The position numbers were made by a program, and so were the translations under genes. The notes under the pieces were generated by a model that was not told the DNA's origin, did no database searches, and saw nothing but the letters and a program-made list of their open reading frames with translations. A stretch of 64,000 nt of DNA from a bacterium. GTDB taxonomy: Bacteria; Vulcanimicrobiota; JABDET01. The stretch spans positions 32,241 through 96,240 of the forward strand of contig JAKAVV010000005.1 in assembly GCA_021817145.1 (NCBI GenBank). The letters are read 5' to 3'. This document shows positions 1 to 8,278 of the stretch, one piece after another; position 1 is the first letter of the stretch; each line of letters starts with the position of its first letter.

Positions 1-50
1 GCAAGAAGCTTTTTATGATGATCTTGAAGGGTATTCATTAAATTTCCCAT
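1..50 (-). CDS. Partial gene cut by the window edge, possibly hemerythrin-like
   Basis: Only the first 16 codons are present, reading MGNLMNTLQDHHKKLL. The ATG is preceded by an AGGAGG ribosome site at 58-63, 7 nt away, so a real start is likely. A Leu-x-x-x-His-His-Lys start resembles the first helix of hemerythrin-like proteins, and the neighbours (FNR-type reductase, Crp/Fnr regulator) would suit an oxygen or NO-related protein. That identity is inference from very little sequence. Confidence 0.45.
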   Translation of the reverse strand, partial: MGNLMNTLQDHHKKLL

Positions 51-117
51 TGTTATTCCTCCTTTTTTATTGAGATACAGTAACAGCATACATCAATTAA
101 AAGGAGTTGTCTTTGTT

Positions 118-849
118 CTAGATCAAGGAAACTTTTACTCCATACCCTTCAAATTCTTCCACAAAAATCTGGCTTGAATCAACAGGGACATCTTTTAAAA
201 GATCGCGCAGCGCATTCACCATAGCTGGAGGACCAACAACGTAATAAATGGGGGAAGAATAATTCGTTAATCCTTTTGCATTTAAATACTTTTTAAATTT
301 CTCTCCATCCAAATGCCCTTCAGCAGAAGTCATAACAGGAAAAAAGTTAAATTTAAAATCGCTTTTTTGAAGATTTTTAAGCTCTTCTAGAAAGGCGGCA
401 TCCTCAGGTTTCCGATTAAAGTAAAAAAGAAAAAAATCATGAGTGAGTTTTTCTTCTTTAGCCTGGACAAGAATGCTTCGAAAAGGGGTAATTCCGATTC
501 CTCCCGCTAGAAAAACAGCAGGACGAGAGGTGTCTTTATGAAGAAGAAAATCTCCAAACGGTCCTCTGATATTAACCTGTGAACCAATGGGTAGAGAACT
601 TAAATGATGCTTAAAAGCTGTTTTGCCTGTTCGGCTGGCAATCAGGAGCGTTTTTTCAATAGGAGCGCTGGCAATACTAAAAAGTCTTGTGTTCCCTTCT
701 GTATCTGTTTCAGGAAGATTCAAGAGGGTTAGTCTCAGGGTTTGTCCTGGGTTAAAATGAAACCCCTCAGGTTTCTCAAAATAACACCCAAAGGTTTCTG
801 AAGCCAGTTCTTTTCTGTCGATCAATTTTATTTGATAAGATGCAGCCAT
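118..849 (-). CDS. FNR-type ferredoxin/flavin reductase domain oxidoreductase
   Basis: A 243-residue FAD- and NAD(P)H-binding oxidoreductase of the ferredoxin-NADP reductase superfamily. The FAD domain (about 1-100) carries RLFSIAS, equivalent to the RxYS flavin motif. The NAD(P) domain (about 105-240) has GGIGITPFRS near residue 115 and a VVGPPAMV segment near 205. The protein ends in an aromatic, acidic stretch (EEFEGYG) typical of single-protein family members. No 2Fe-2S domain is present, so it must pass electrons to a separate partner. A GAAGGAG ribosome site precedes the ATG. It sits between the edge gene and a DUF488 gene on the same strand. Physiological partner unknown. Confidence 0.85.
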   Translation of the reverse strand: MAASYQIKLIDRKELASETFGCYFEKPEGFHFNPGQTLRLTLLNLPETDTEGNTRLFSIASAPIEKTLLIASRTGKTAFKHHLSSLPIGSQVNIRGPFGDFLLHKDTSRPAVFLAGGIGITPFRSILVQAKEEKLTHDFFLFYFNRKPEDAAFLEELKNLQKSDFKFNFFPVMTSAEGHLDGEKFKKYLNAKGLTNYSSPIYYVVGPPAMVNALRDLLKDVPVDSSQIFVEEFEGYGVKVSLI

Positions 850-863
850 TTTCTCTCCTTCTT

Positions 864-1205
864 TTAATTTAGAAAATCTTTTAGAACCACAGCATTATTA
901 TGTTCTTCATCTTTTGCTCCATACAGAAGAGTTACGATTTTCTGCTTTTGAAGCGCTTCTTTCACTGTTTCAATCTCTTTTTTCCTGTCTGTCAGCTCTT
1001 CAAGATACTTTTTCCTGAACTCGATCCATTTTTTGGGATCATGAGAAAACCATTTTCGAAGCCTGTCACTGGGAGCTATCTCTTTCAGCCAGAGATCAAA
1101 ATGAGCGTTTTCTTTCTTGAGCCCTCTTGGCCATAATCTATCAATGAAGATTCTATATCCATCTGATGGAGATTTTGCTTCATATATTCGTTTGATTTTA
1201 ATCAT
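864..1205 (-). CDS. DUF488 (YeaO-like) family protein
   Basis: A 113-residue soluble protein with the hallmarks of the DUF488/YeaO family: YRIFIDRLWPRGLKK near residue 18, LKEIAPS near 40, then KWFSHDP and a C-terminal LLYGAKDEEHNNA segment. Length is normal for the family. The biochemical function is not established; members often sit near redox, nitrite or stress genes. Here it lies 14 bp upstream of the FNR-type reductase on the same strand, probably co-transcribed, downstream of a Crp/Fnr-type regulator. Confidence 0.85.
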   Translation of the reverse strand: MIKIKRIYEAKSPSDGYRIFIDRLWPRGLKKENAHFDLWLKEIAPSDRLRKWFSHDPKKWIEFRKKYLEELTDRKKEIETVKEALQKQKIVTLLYGAKDEEHNNAVVLKDFLN

Positions 1206-1289
1206 GGTGGCTGCGCTTTTGTTTGTTCCTTCAAGAAAAGATTGTGTTTCCCCTTCAACCTCTGCATTGGGGTTTTTATGGTGAATATC

Positions 1290-1940
1290 CTATTTACAGC
1301 CTAAAAGAAGGGCTTCAGGTTTTTCGATGAGGATTCGTCCTCTTTTAGATGAGACCAATCCGCTTTCCTGCCATCTGCTCAACGTTCGGCTGACAGTATG
1401 AAGGGTTGTGCCTGTTAATTCAGCCAGATCCTGGCGGGATAACAGAAGTTCTCTGCTTCTCATTTTTTGAGATAATCTCAGCAAAGCGCGAGCCAGCCTT
1501 TTTTCAACTCTTTCTGTAGCCAGTTCTAAATATCTTTGTCTGAGCTCAGATAGCTCTTCTCCAAGAAGCTTTAATGCATTAAGGGTTATTTTTGGAGAAA
1601 ATTCCATCAATTTCCAGATTATTTCTCTGCCCCAAGTGATAACCTTACAGGGAGATGCAGTAACCCCTGTCGCAGGATAATCTACTCCGCCGAAAAGAGG
1701 AACACACCCGAAAAGTTCTCCAGCGCCAGCATAGCGAACAACGATTTGGCTCCCTTCAGGAGTAAGCTGAGTGACTTTTACCCTTCCTTCTACTAGGAGG
1801 AACAGTCGTTCTGCTTTTTCTCCCTGGCGGAAAAAGACCTCTCCTTTCTCTTTCCGCGCTGTCCTGGCTTCTCCAATAATTCGGGTCAGGGCAAAAGAGT
1901 CGAGATTGTAAAAAAGCTTGCAACTTTTTAAAAGGGAAAT
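1290..1940 (-). CDS. Crp/Fnr family transcriptional regulator, start codon unclear
   Basis: Reading the minus strand from about 1940 gives a continuous protein of about 216 residues. It has an N-terminal cyclic-nucleotide-binding-type domain (visible: RQGEKAERLFLLVEGRVKV, a RmlC-like beta roll, then AGELFG) and a C-terminal Crp-type helix-turn-helix (SRQDLAELTGTTLHTVSR). The HTH half alone can start at a TTG at 1610, but the sensor half upstream is in the same frame and clearly coding. No ATG, GTG or TTG exists in this frame between 1610 and the stop at 2010-2012. An ATT at 1940 fits the family N-terminus; an ATG at 1945 is one frame off. Either a rare start, an indel, or a pseudogene. No FNR-type N-terminal cysteine cluster is seen. 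Probably regulates the adjacent DUF488 and reductase genes (inference). Confidence 0.75.
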   Translation of the reverse strand: MSLLKSCKLFYNLDSFALTRIIGEARTARKEKGEVFFRQGEKAERLFLLVEGRVKVTQLTPEGSQIVVRYAGAGELFGCVPLFGGVDYPATGVTASPCKVITWGREIIWKLMEFSPKITLNALKLLGEELSELRQRYLELATERVEKRLARALLRLSQKMRSRELLLSRQDLAELTGTTLHTVSRTLSRWQESGLVSSKRGRILIEKPEALLLGCK

Positions 1941-1986
1941 CTCATTCCCGTTATCCTGCTGTTCGACTTTTCTGCGCTTTGTATTT

Positions 1987-2376
1987 TTAACTGCCGTATT
2001 TTTTTCGCCTCACCCTGTGGAACTTTCGAGGAGTTAGTTGGGATTGAGAAGGGGAGTGAGTCTGTTCTGGGACTGTATCTGCAGAAACCTCAGGGACAAA
2101 CTTCCCTTCTGGTTTGATCCTGAGAATGGGGATGCTGGCTGCAAGGGCAACTGTGCCATCCTGCCTCTCCAGACCAAATTCCAGTCTTGTAGAATCAATT
2201 TCGAGATAATGGCTTATCACTCCGATCATTTCTCTGCGGAGGGTTCCTAAAAGCCCTTCTGAAATACTGGATTGATCCTGGATCAAAACTAAACGGAGTC
2301 GATCTTTCGCTTTTTTTGCTGAATCATCAGAAGAAAAAGGGTTCCAGAAATTTATTCTTTTCAAAATTTCGAGCAT
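1987..2376 (-). CDS. minE: Cell division topological specificity factor MinE
   Basis: MinE pairs with MinD to drive pole-to-pole oscillation and keep division at mid-cell. The sequence shows the MinD-binding region (AKDRLRLVLIQDQ) followed by the topological-specificity beta domain ending near ALAASIPI. The chosen ATG at 2376 (MLEILKRINFW) has GGAGG about 12 nt upstream, inside the end of minD, and gives the usual amphipathic N-terminal helix; a longer frame to 2421 exists but would overlap minD. The C-terminus carries a roughly 40-residue polar, Arg/Lys-ending tail not typical of MinE. The gene follows minD by 4 bp and ends next to the Crp/Fnr gene. Confidence 0.93.
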   Translation of the reverse strand: MLEILKRINFWNPFSSDDSAKKAKDRLRLVLIQDQSSISEGLLGTLRREMIGVISHYLEIDSTRLEFGLERQDGTVALAASIPILRIKPEGKFVPEVSADTVPEQTHSPSQSQLTPRKFHRVRRKKYGS

Positions 2377-2380
2377 GGTC

Positions 2381-3187
2381 TTATGCCTCCACTTTCGCAA
2401 AAAACTTCCATAATCTTCCAAATAGATTCTCGCTGTTATCAGAACTCACGGTATAGACGAGATCTGGATCTTTCATTCTTTCCACAATCTGACGATACGC
2501 TTCTCCCGCTTTTGATGAGGAGTTTAAAACAGCAGGTTCCCCTTTATTGGAAGAAACGACAATGGCTTCATCTTCTGGAACCATTCCCAGAAGCTTAATG
2601 TTCAAGATTTCCTGGACATCTTCCATGCTCATCATCTGTCCTTTTTTCATCATGTCTTTTCTTACTCGATTTAAAATCAAGCGGGGGCTGTACTTTTCTT
2701 CGGATTCCAGAAGCCCTATAATTCGATCTGCATCCCGAACAGCGGAAACTTCAGGAGTTGTTACAATGACTGCTTCATCAGCCCCTGCAATCGCATTTTT
2801 GAATCCATGTTCAATTCCTGCGGGGCAGTCAATTAAGATATAATCAAATTCTTGTTTTAAGTTTTCACAGAGATCTTTCATTTGTTGTGGAGTCACATCT
2901 TCTTTATCTTTGCTTTGGGAAGCAGGAATCAAATAAAGATTTTCAAATCTTTTGTCTTTGATCATTGCCTGGCGAGGAGATCGACATTTTCCATGAACCA
3001 CATCCACTAAATCAAACACAATTCGATTCTCAAGCCCTAACACCAGATCCAAATTTCTGAGTCCGATGTCAGTGTCAATAAGAACCACTCTTTCGCCTGA
3101 TGCTGCAAGTCCTGCTCCTAAATTTGCGGTTGCTGTTGTTTTCCCAACACCGCCTTTCCCTGATGTGATGACAAAAACTTTCCCCAT
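2381..3187 (-). CDS. minD: Septum site-determining ATPase MinD
   Basis: Membrane-associated ParA/MinD-family ATPase that recruits MinC and is cycled by MinE. The deviant Walker A motif GKGGVGKTT is at residues 10-18, the DTDIGLRNLD switch at about 38-47, and the Walker B-type LIDCPAG near 118. The last residues (ENLFGRLWKFFAKVEA) form the amphipathic helix that binds membrane. At 268 residues the length is normal. Middle gene of minC-minD-minE. A strong ribosome site (GGGAGGAG) precedes the ATG. Confidence 0.97.
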   Translation of the reverse strand: MGKVFVITSGKGGVGKTTATANLGAGLAASGERVVLIDTDIGLRNLDLVLGLENRIVFDLVDVVHGKCRSPRQAMIKDKRFENLYLIPASQSKDKEDVTPQQMKDLCENLKQEFDYILIDCPAGIEHGFKNAIAGADEAVIVTTPEVSAVRDADRIIGLLESEEKYSPRLILNRVRKDMMKKGQMMSMEDVQEILNIKLLGMVPEDEAIVVSSNKGEPAVLNSSSKAGEAYRQIVERMKDPDLVYTVSSDNSENLFGRLWKFFAKVEA

Positions 3188-3205
3188 GTTTTTCTCCTCC
3201 CTTTG

Positions 3206-3961
3206 TTAAATTTTGTTCTCCCTTAAATTAAATTTTGCCAGATAAGGTTCTATCACAATAGAATCGTTTTCAATTCTTGCCACTTCAGGAATTTGTTCCC
3301 CATTCCAAGCTCCAGAAGAACGCGCCATGCAGCCCGCAATTCGAAGTTGGGTTGGTTTAAGTTCTAATGCTGTTACAACAGCGCTTTGATTTCCATTAGT
3401 TCCCGCATGGGCAATTCCTCTTAAAGCTCCAAAAACAGCAATATTCCCCGCTGCTGCAACTTCTGCTCCTGGATTTACATCCCCTAAAATCGTCAGGTCT
3501 CCGTTAAAATTTATCTGCTGACCCGATCTCAGTGTTTTGCGGAGAAATAAAGCAGGAGAATGAATCTCTTCAGGTTTTTGCCGCGCGAATTTCCCCCCGT
3601 TTTTTACAGGATGGTCAATTCTGGCGCGGCTGCTCATAATGGAGCCATTCCCAACAAGGTCAATTCCCGATTCTTGAGCCATCAGCTTTGTAATCGGGTT
3701 GTCGCTTAAAATCCCTTTTATTCGAATTCCTGCAGAATGAAGAATATCTAGAAGTGTGTTAAATTCTTTTTCTTGAAAAGGACGTGAGCCAAAATCTAAA
3801 ACAAGTTCTGCATTTTGGAAAAAACTGGATTCTTTTGAAAATTTTTCTTGGAGGGAAGAGAAAAGATGGTCAAGTGGAATTTGTGGAGGAAATACAAGAA
3901 TTAAACCTTCTTTTCCACCTTTGACAATAACCCCATCATCCATAACACGATTTTCTATCAA
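3206..3961 (-). CDS. minC: Septum site-determining protein MinC
   Basis: Inhibitor of FtsZ assembly activated by MinD. The N-terminal domain (about 1-105) contains the VIVKGGKEGLIL strand and the LVLDFGSRPF segment. The C-terminal beta-helix (about 140-240) shows NFNGDLTILGDVNPGAEV and GNIAVFGALRGIAHAG, the conserved MinC_C repeats, and RIAGCMAR that contributes to MinD binding. The frame opens with TTG at 3961; an ATG at 3943 is possible but would remove residues before the first strand and has no clear ribosome site. First gene of the min operon, 18 bp before minD. Confidence 0.95.
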   Translation of the reverse strand: MIENRVMDDGVIVKGGKEGLILVFPPQIPLDHLFSSLQEKFSKESSFFQNAELVLDFGSRPFQEKEFNTLLDILHSAGIRIKGILSDNPITKLMAQESGIDLVGNGSIMSSRARIDHPVKNGGKFARQKPEEIHSPALFLRKTLRSGQQINFNGDLTILGDVNPGAEVAAAGNIAVFGALRGIAHAGTNGNQSAVVTALELKPTQLRIAGCMARSSGAWNGEQIPEVARIENDSIVIEPYLAKFNLRENKI

Positions 3962-4056
3962 ATCCCCAATCTCCCTTGTGAATAAGATGTGGAAATCCCC
4001 TTTCCAGACCTTATGAAAATTTATTCACGACAAAAAGAGAAAATCCTCCCTCTTAA

Positions 4057-5235
4057 TCAAAGTTTTTTTAGTTTTTCACCAGCTTCTTTCAGAAGTTCCA
4101 TTTTTCTTCCGAAAGAAAATCTAATTTGAGTTTTCCCCTGTTCAGGAAGATGATAAAAACTGCTCCCTGGTACAGCTGCCACTCCAATTTCTTTCACCAG
4201 CCAGAATGCGAATTCAGAATCGTTTTGAATAGATACGGCTCTTTTAACATTAGAAAAATCGGTAATGATGTAATAAGCGCCCAAAGGTTTCCAGCAGTTA
4301 AACCCAGATTGTGTTAAGATTTGAAAAAGAAAATCCCGACGTTTTAAATAATCCAGAGTCATGTTTTTATAATACGAATCAGGGAGATCTAGAGCCACTG
4401 CTGCTGCTTCCTGAAAAGGATGAGGAGCTCCAACAGTTAGAAAGTCATGCACTTTTCGAATCGCTTTTGTGATTTCAGGAGGGGCAGCTGCCCAACCTAC
4501 TCTCCACCCTGTTGCCGAGTAGGTTTTACTGATCGCTGAAATCGTAATGGTTCGGTCTTTCATCCCAGGAAGAGAAGCCATGCAAATATGTTTGATTCCA
4601 TCATAAGTTATATGTTCATAAATTTCATCTGTGATGGCGATAACATCCCATTTTTGACAGAGAGCAGAGATAAACAGCATCTCTTCTTTTGTAAAAACTT
4701 TCCCTGTCGGGTTATTGGGGGTATTGATAATAATCGCTTTTGTTTTCGAATTGAAGGCTTGTTCTAATTTGCTGAAATCAAACCTCCAGAATTCATCGGG
4801 ACTTTTTGGAGGGATCAAACTCACATAATGGGGAATCGCATTCGATAAAATGGCATCCGGTCCATAATTTTCGTAAAAGGGTTCGAAAACAATCACTTCA
4901 TCCCCTGGATTCACGATCGCAAGAAGAGAGGAGATCATTGCCTCTGTGGAGCCGCAGGTAACCGTTATTTCAGTTTCTTGATCCAGAGTTATTCCATAAA
5001 ATTTCTTGAATTTTCGAACAAGCGCTTCTCTCAAGTTTTTCGTTCCCCAGGTGATCGCATATTGATTTTTCCCTTCCCTAATGAACTGAATCGCCGCCTG
5101 AATCATAGCTTCAGGTGGGTCATAATCAGGAAATCCTTGCGACAAATTAACGGCTTGATAGGTATTTGCCAATCGAGTCATTTCTCGAATAACAGATTCG
5201 GTAAACCGGTGAGTTCTCAGCGAAGTTTGCTTCAA
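4057..5235 (-). CDS. Class I/II PLP-dependent aminotransferase
   Basis: Fold-type I aminotransferase of the AspC/kynurenine aminotransferase group. Visible features: NLSQGFPDYDPP (substrate side), CGSTEAM (PLP phosphate contact), NTPNNPTGKV, ITDEIYEH, the PLP lysine in SAISKTYSATGWRVG, and RFSFGRK with the C-terminal substrate arginine. Substrate cannot be read from sequence; methionine, aspartate or kynurenine-type substrates are all known in the group. A TTG at 5235 is preferred because GGAGG lies at 5247-5251 and the protein then starts like relatives; a TTG at 5271 would add 12 residues. Downstream of the deaminase gene on the same strand, likely co-transcribed. Confidence 0.9.
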   Translation of the reverse strand: MKQTSLRTHRFTESVIREMTRLANTYQAVNLSQGFPDYDPPEAMIQAAIQFIREGKNQYAITWGTKNLREALVRKFKKFYGITLDQETEITVTCGSTEAMISSLLAIVNPGDEVIVFEPFYENYGPDAILSNAIPHYVSLIPPKSPDEFWRFDFSKLEQAFNSKTKAIIINTPNNPTGKVFTKEEMLFISALCQKWDVIAITDEIYEHITYDGIKHICMASLPGMKDRTITISAISKTYSATGWRVGWAAAPPEITKAIRKVHDFLTVGAPHPFQEAAAVALDLPDSYYKNMTLDYLKRRDFLFQILTQSGFNCWKPLGAYYIITDFSNVKRAVSIQNDSEFAFWLVKEIGVAAVPGSSFYHLPEQGKTQIRFSFGRKMELLKEAGEKLKKL

Positions 5236-5302
5236 GACAAGCTGTTCCTCCAGCGGTTTTCGAATGGACAACAGCTTTTGGGGAATTTTTTAAAGAAATT
5301 TC

Positions 5303-6667
5303 TCATGACACGCGTTTTTGCAAAGATTCCACAATCCGACTCGCTTCTCCCATAATTTTGCTCTCTGATGCTCGAGTCAGTTTCCCGTTTTGAACCACAA
5401 TTTCTCCATTTACAATGCTAGTATCCACAATAAAACTGTCTCCACATAAAACAAGGGCTGCAACAGGATCATAAGAAGCCCCTGCATAAGCTATTTTCCG
5501 AATATCAATAAGAATCAGATCCGCTGCTTTTCCTGGAACAAGAGAACCTATTTCTGGCCATCGCAGCAGTTCTGATCCGTTTCGAGTCGCGCATTTTAAA
5601 GCTTCATAAGGAGTGATAATCTCAGACCCCCATGCTGCTCGATGAACCAGCAAAAATTGCCTCACCTCCCCCCACATATTGGAACTGTCATTGCTGGCGC
5701 TCCCATCCACACCTAAACCAAAGATCACTTTTTTCTCTTTCCATTTCGGATAAGGGGCAGTCCCTGATCCTAATCTGCAGTTGCTGGACGGACAGTGAGC
5801 AATCTTTGTTTTTGTTCGAGCAAGTTTCTCTAATTCTTCATCATTAAAATGAATCCCATGCGCAAACCAGATATCTTCCCCAATCCACTCCAGATCTTCC
5901 AGATACCGCAGAGGTCTGCGATTAAATTTCAGCAGGCAGTATTCTTCCTCATCTTTTGTTTCAGCTAAATGAGTATGACACATCACTTTTGTCTCTCGAG
6001 CCAATTTAACCGTACTTCTCATGAGATCTGCTGTTGCTGAAAACGGGGCATTCGGAGAAAGCCCGATTCTGCATAGAGAAAATGGAGATGGATCATGATA
6101 GGTTTCAATAATTCTCCTGGAATCTTTTAAAATCTCTTCTTCTGTTTGAGTTAATTCATCAGGAGGAAGCCCTCCTTGAGATTGTCCCAGGGAAATGCTT
6201 CCCCTGGTAGGATAAAATCGGATTCCCAGATCACGAGCCGCTTGAATGGTTTCATCCAAGAGATCCCCGCGGACTCCTTTGGGATAAACATAAAAATGAT
6301 CCGTTGTTGTGGTGCAGCCAGTCAGTAAAAGTTCTCCAATACCGACTAAAGCCCCAACCCGCACTGCTTCAGGGGTTAGATGCCTCCACCAATGATACAA
6401 ATGGGTCAGCCAGGGGAATAAGGGCTTGTTCTGAATTGCGGGGAGACAGCGAAAAAGGGTTTGAAAAAGATGATGGTGGGTATTGATGAAACCTGGAAGA
6501 ACGATCTTCCCTGCTGCATCCAGAACCTGATCCGCTCGCTCTCCAAGATTAAATCCTGTTTTAGAAATTTTATTCTCTTCGATCAATAAATCCGCATTTT
6601 CCAGGATCAAATCCTGATCATTCATGGTTGCAATTCGATCCGCGTTTTTAATTAAAATGCTTTTCAT
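5303..6667 (-). CDS. Amidohydrolase, probable 8-oxoguanine deaminase
   Basis: A 454-residue metal-dependent hydrolase of the ATZ/TRZ-guanine deaminase subtype. Metal ligands are visible: GFINTHHHLFQT (first His pair) near residue 60, CHTHLAET near 235, WFAHGIHF near 270 and GLGVDGSASND near 320. The HHH-x-FQT and VDGSASND patterns, with early FPWLTHLYHWW, match the 8-oxoguanine deaminase branch, which converts 8-oxoguanine to urate; atrazine- or guanine-deaminase activity cannot be excluded. The C-terminal beta domain (GSLVPGKAADLILID) is intact. It precedes the aminotransferase on the same strand. No close ribosome site was obvious. Confidence 0.85.
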   Translation of the reverse strand: MKSILIKNADRIATMNDQDLILENADLLIEENKISKTGFNLGERADQVLDAAGKIVLPGFINTHHHLFQTLFRCLPAIQNKPLFPWLTHLYHWWRHLTPEAVRVGALVGIGELLLTGCTTTTDHFYVYPKGVRGDLLDETIQAARDLGIRFYPTRGSISLGQSQGGLPPDELTQTEEEILKDSRRIIETYHDPSPFSLCRIGLSPNAPFSATADLMRSTVKLARETKVMCHTHLAETKDEEEYCLLKFNRRPLRYLEDLEWIGEDIWFAHGIHFNDEELEKLARTKTKIAHCPSSNCRLGSGTAPYPKWKEKKVIFGLGVDGSASNDSSNMWGEVRQFLLVHRAAWGSEIITPYEALKCATRNGSELLRWPEIGSLVPGKAADLILIDIRKIAYAGASYDPVAALVLCGDSFIVDTSIVNGEIVVQNGKLTRASESKIMGEASRIVESLQKRVS

Positions 6668-6743
6668 GCTAAAAGAGTTTTTATGCGCAAAATTCTAAAC
6701 GATTCGAAAACTGTGTATTCGATTTCTGATAAAATTTATCCTG

Positions 6744-7136
6744 TCAGAGAATGTCCGCTGTTATTTGAGGAATCTTGCCATAATGCATATCAGAGGTTAA
6801 AACCCGCAGTCCATACTGCATGGCGCTTGCCGCAATCCAGATGTCATTCGTGGGAACAGGGGTTCCAGCTTTCCAGAGCGCATTCAGAATAACGGCATAT
6901 TTTTCTCCAGTTTCTTCGTTTATTTCAAGAATCTTTACTCGTGGAGAAGAAAGGAAAACATCAAGCTCTTTTTTGTTTTCTTCTCTACGCTTCCCTTTCA
7001 AAAAGCCCGTCAGGAGTTCACCAATGACGATGGGATTAAAATAAATCGCATCTATTTTTTGAACGGCCTGTTTAAAAGTCGGATTTCCTCTCATGAAACT
7101 CGAATAAGCTGAGGTATCAATCAATGTTCGAATCAT
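6744..7136 (-). CDS. vapC: VapC-type PIN-domain toxin
   Basis: A 130-residue PIN-domain ribonuclease. Acidic metal-binding positions are visible: LIDTSAY (Asp near 7), VIGELLTG (Glu near 40), and PTNDIWIAASA (Asp near 98), followed by a final Asp in LTSDMHYG. All four are intact, so it should be an active endoRNase, normally against tRNA or rRNA. Its ATG overlaps the TGA of the antitoxin gene (ATGA), giving translational coupling in the usual antitoxin-first order. Confidence 0.88.
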   Translation of the reverse strand: MIRTLIDTSAYSSFMRGNPTFKQAVQKIDAIYFNPIVIGELLTGFLKGKRREENKKELDVFLSSPRVKILEINEETGEKYAVILNALWKAGTPVPTNDIWIAASAMQYGLRVLTSDMHYGKIPQITADIL

Positions 7137-7390
7137 TTCCAGAGTTCTGACTCAATAACGCGCTGACGTTTTAAAACCTTTGTGAAGGCTTCAAATTCAT
7201 GCCTGTCCCAGGAGCCGGAAAGGCTGTCTAAATCGTGGTAAAGTTTCCCCCCCCTTTTTTCGCCATATCCAATGCACTTTTTAAGTAGGTGAATAACTGT
7301 TTTGTTCAAGCTGAGGCCTTTTTCAGCGGCTTCAGTCTCGATAAAATCAGCCAGATCGTCTGGAATGCCTCGAAGTGTTATGAGCTTCAC
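7133..7390 (-). CDS. vapB: VapB/FitA-like ribbon-helix-helix antitoxin
   Basis: About 85 residues beginning VKLITLRGIPDD, the arginine-beta-strand start of FitA-like ribbon-helix-helix antitoxins, followed by a helix with GLSLNKTVIHLLKK. The C-terminal part (about 50-85) should bind the toxin. The start chosen is GTG at 7390: a TTG further up (7411) lies inside the -10 promoter element and cannot be used. The mRNA leader would be only about 14 nt with no ribosome site. The operator palindrome directly upstream indicates autoregulation. Confidence 0.85.
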   Translation of the reverse strand: MKLITLRGIPDDLADFIETEAAEKGLSLNKTVIHLLKKCIGYGEKRGGKLYHDLDSLSGSWDRHEFEAFTKVLKRQRVIESELWK

Positions 7391-7392
7391 TA

Positions 7393-7439
7393 TTGCATCA
7401 CTCTGATGCAATTATAGCATCATTTCTTTTTTCTGTCAA
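7393..7439 (-). promoter_or_regulatory. vapBC promoter with overlapping operator
   Basis: On the minus strand TTGACA (7434-7439) and TATAAT (7411-7416) are separated by exactly 17 bp, a consensus sigma70 promoter. Immediately after the -10, positions 7393-7411 form a perfect palindrome: 8-bp arms TTGCATCA/TGATGCAA around a 3-bp centre. A third TGATGC copy lies at 7417-7422, just before TATAAT, inverted relative to the first arm. Binding of an RHH antitoxin here would block RNA polymerase. Confidence 0.85.
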
Positions 7440-7475
7440 CAGGAGATCCTGGGTCAAACGAGAACCCAAAAATTT

Positions 7476-8261
7476 ATGAGCATTAAATTCAGCCGCAAAA
7501 TCTTTTCTTTATTTAGCTGCATCCTCTTTGGATTCATGGCGGGGTGTGGAGTCAAAAAGGCTCTAAACTTCTCGGGGAAGCTCGAAACAGTTTCGCGTTC
7601 CGTAAAAAACTTCCATGCTGTTTCTTTTGGCGGAATTGGAAATCTTAAGCTGATCCAGGGAGATAAAGAAGGTCTTGTCATAGTGGCGGACAGCGCTGTT
7701 CTCCCTTTAATTAAAACTGACGTGCAGAACGGTGTTCTTCAAATAAGTTTTAAACATAAAATGAGCATGATGTTGAATGGCAGTCAAAAAATTCATTTTC
7801 ATTTAAATTTTAAAAATTTGAGTAAACTGACAATTTCAGGAGCTGCTAGAGTAGCAGCCGCATCTCTAACAGCCAAAAATTTTGATATCAATTCATCAGG
7901 GGCAAGTGTAATTACAATTGGAAATCTTTCATGCGATCATCTAAAGGTAGCCCTGCCGGGGGCAGGGACTGTTGATCTTTCAGGCAAATCTAATCAGGCA
8001 AATTTTAACCTGTCAGGACTGGGAACCATCCATGCAGGACAATTGAAAACACTTGCCGCAAATATTGAAATTGCAGGAGCTGGAAAAGCCACTGTATGGG
8101 CAGTGCATTCATTGAATGCGCAAGTCCTGGGGGCAGGATCTGTGGATTATTATGGTGATCCCAAAATAAGGAAAACGATTTTAGGAGTCGGACTTGTCAA
8201 GCGGCTTGGTCCATCTCCTCCAAGCATTTCTGACGGTTTTACGAAACATCAGAAGCATTGA
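7476..8261 (+). CDS. DUF2807-type lipoprotein
   Basis: A 261-residue exported lipoprotein. The N-terminal signal (about 1-24) ends in a lipobox with Cys near residue 24 (FGFMAGC). The rest is a repetitive beta-rich region in which short Gly/Ala-Ser turns recur (SGAARV, SSGASV, PGAGTV, SGLGTI, AGAGKA, GAGSV), typical of the DUF2807 GIN (putative adhesin head) beta-helix. Function unknown; such proteins sit at the outer membrane or cell surface. It starts about 85 bp from the divergent vapBC promoter and overlaps the reading frame in front of the next gene. Confidence 0.8.
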   Translation: MSIKFSRKIFSLFSCILFGFMAGCGVKKALNFSGKLETVSRSVKNFHAVSFGGIGNLKLIQGDKEGLVIVADSAVLPLIKTDVQNGVLQISFKHKMSMMLNGSQKIHFHLNFKNLSKLTISGAARVAAASLTAKNFDINSSGASVITIGNLSCDHLKVALPGAGTVDLSGKSNQANFNLSGLGTIHAGQLKTLAANIEIAGAGKATVWAVHSLNAQVLGAGSVDYYGDPKIRKTILGVGLVKRLGPSPPSISDGFTKHQKH

Positions 8262-8278
8262 TAAAGGAGAGTGAAACC

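Noticed and set aside
1987..2012. A7 run at the end of minE as programmed frameshift into the Crp/Fnr gene
   Set aside because: The Crp frame is +1 relative to minE, whereas A7 sites usually drive -1 slippage, and a MinE-Crp fusion has no known logic.
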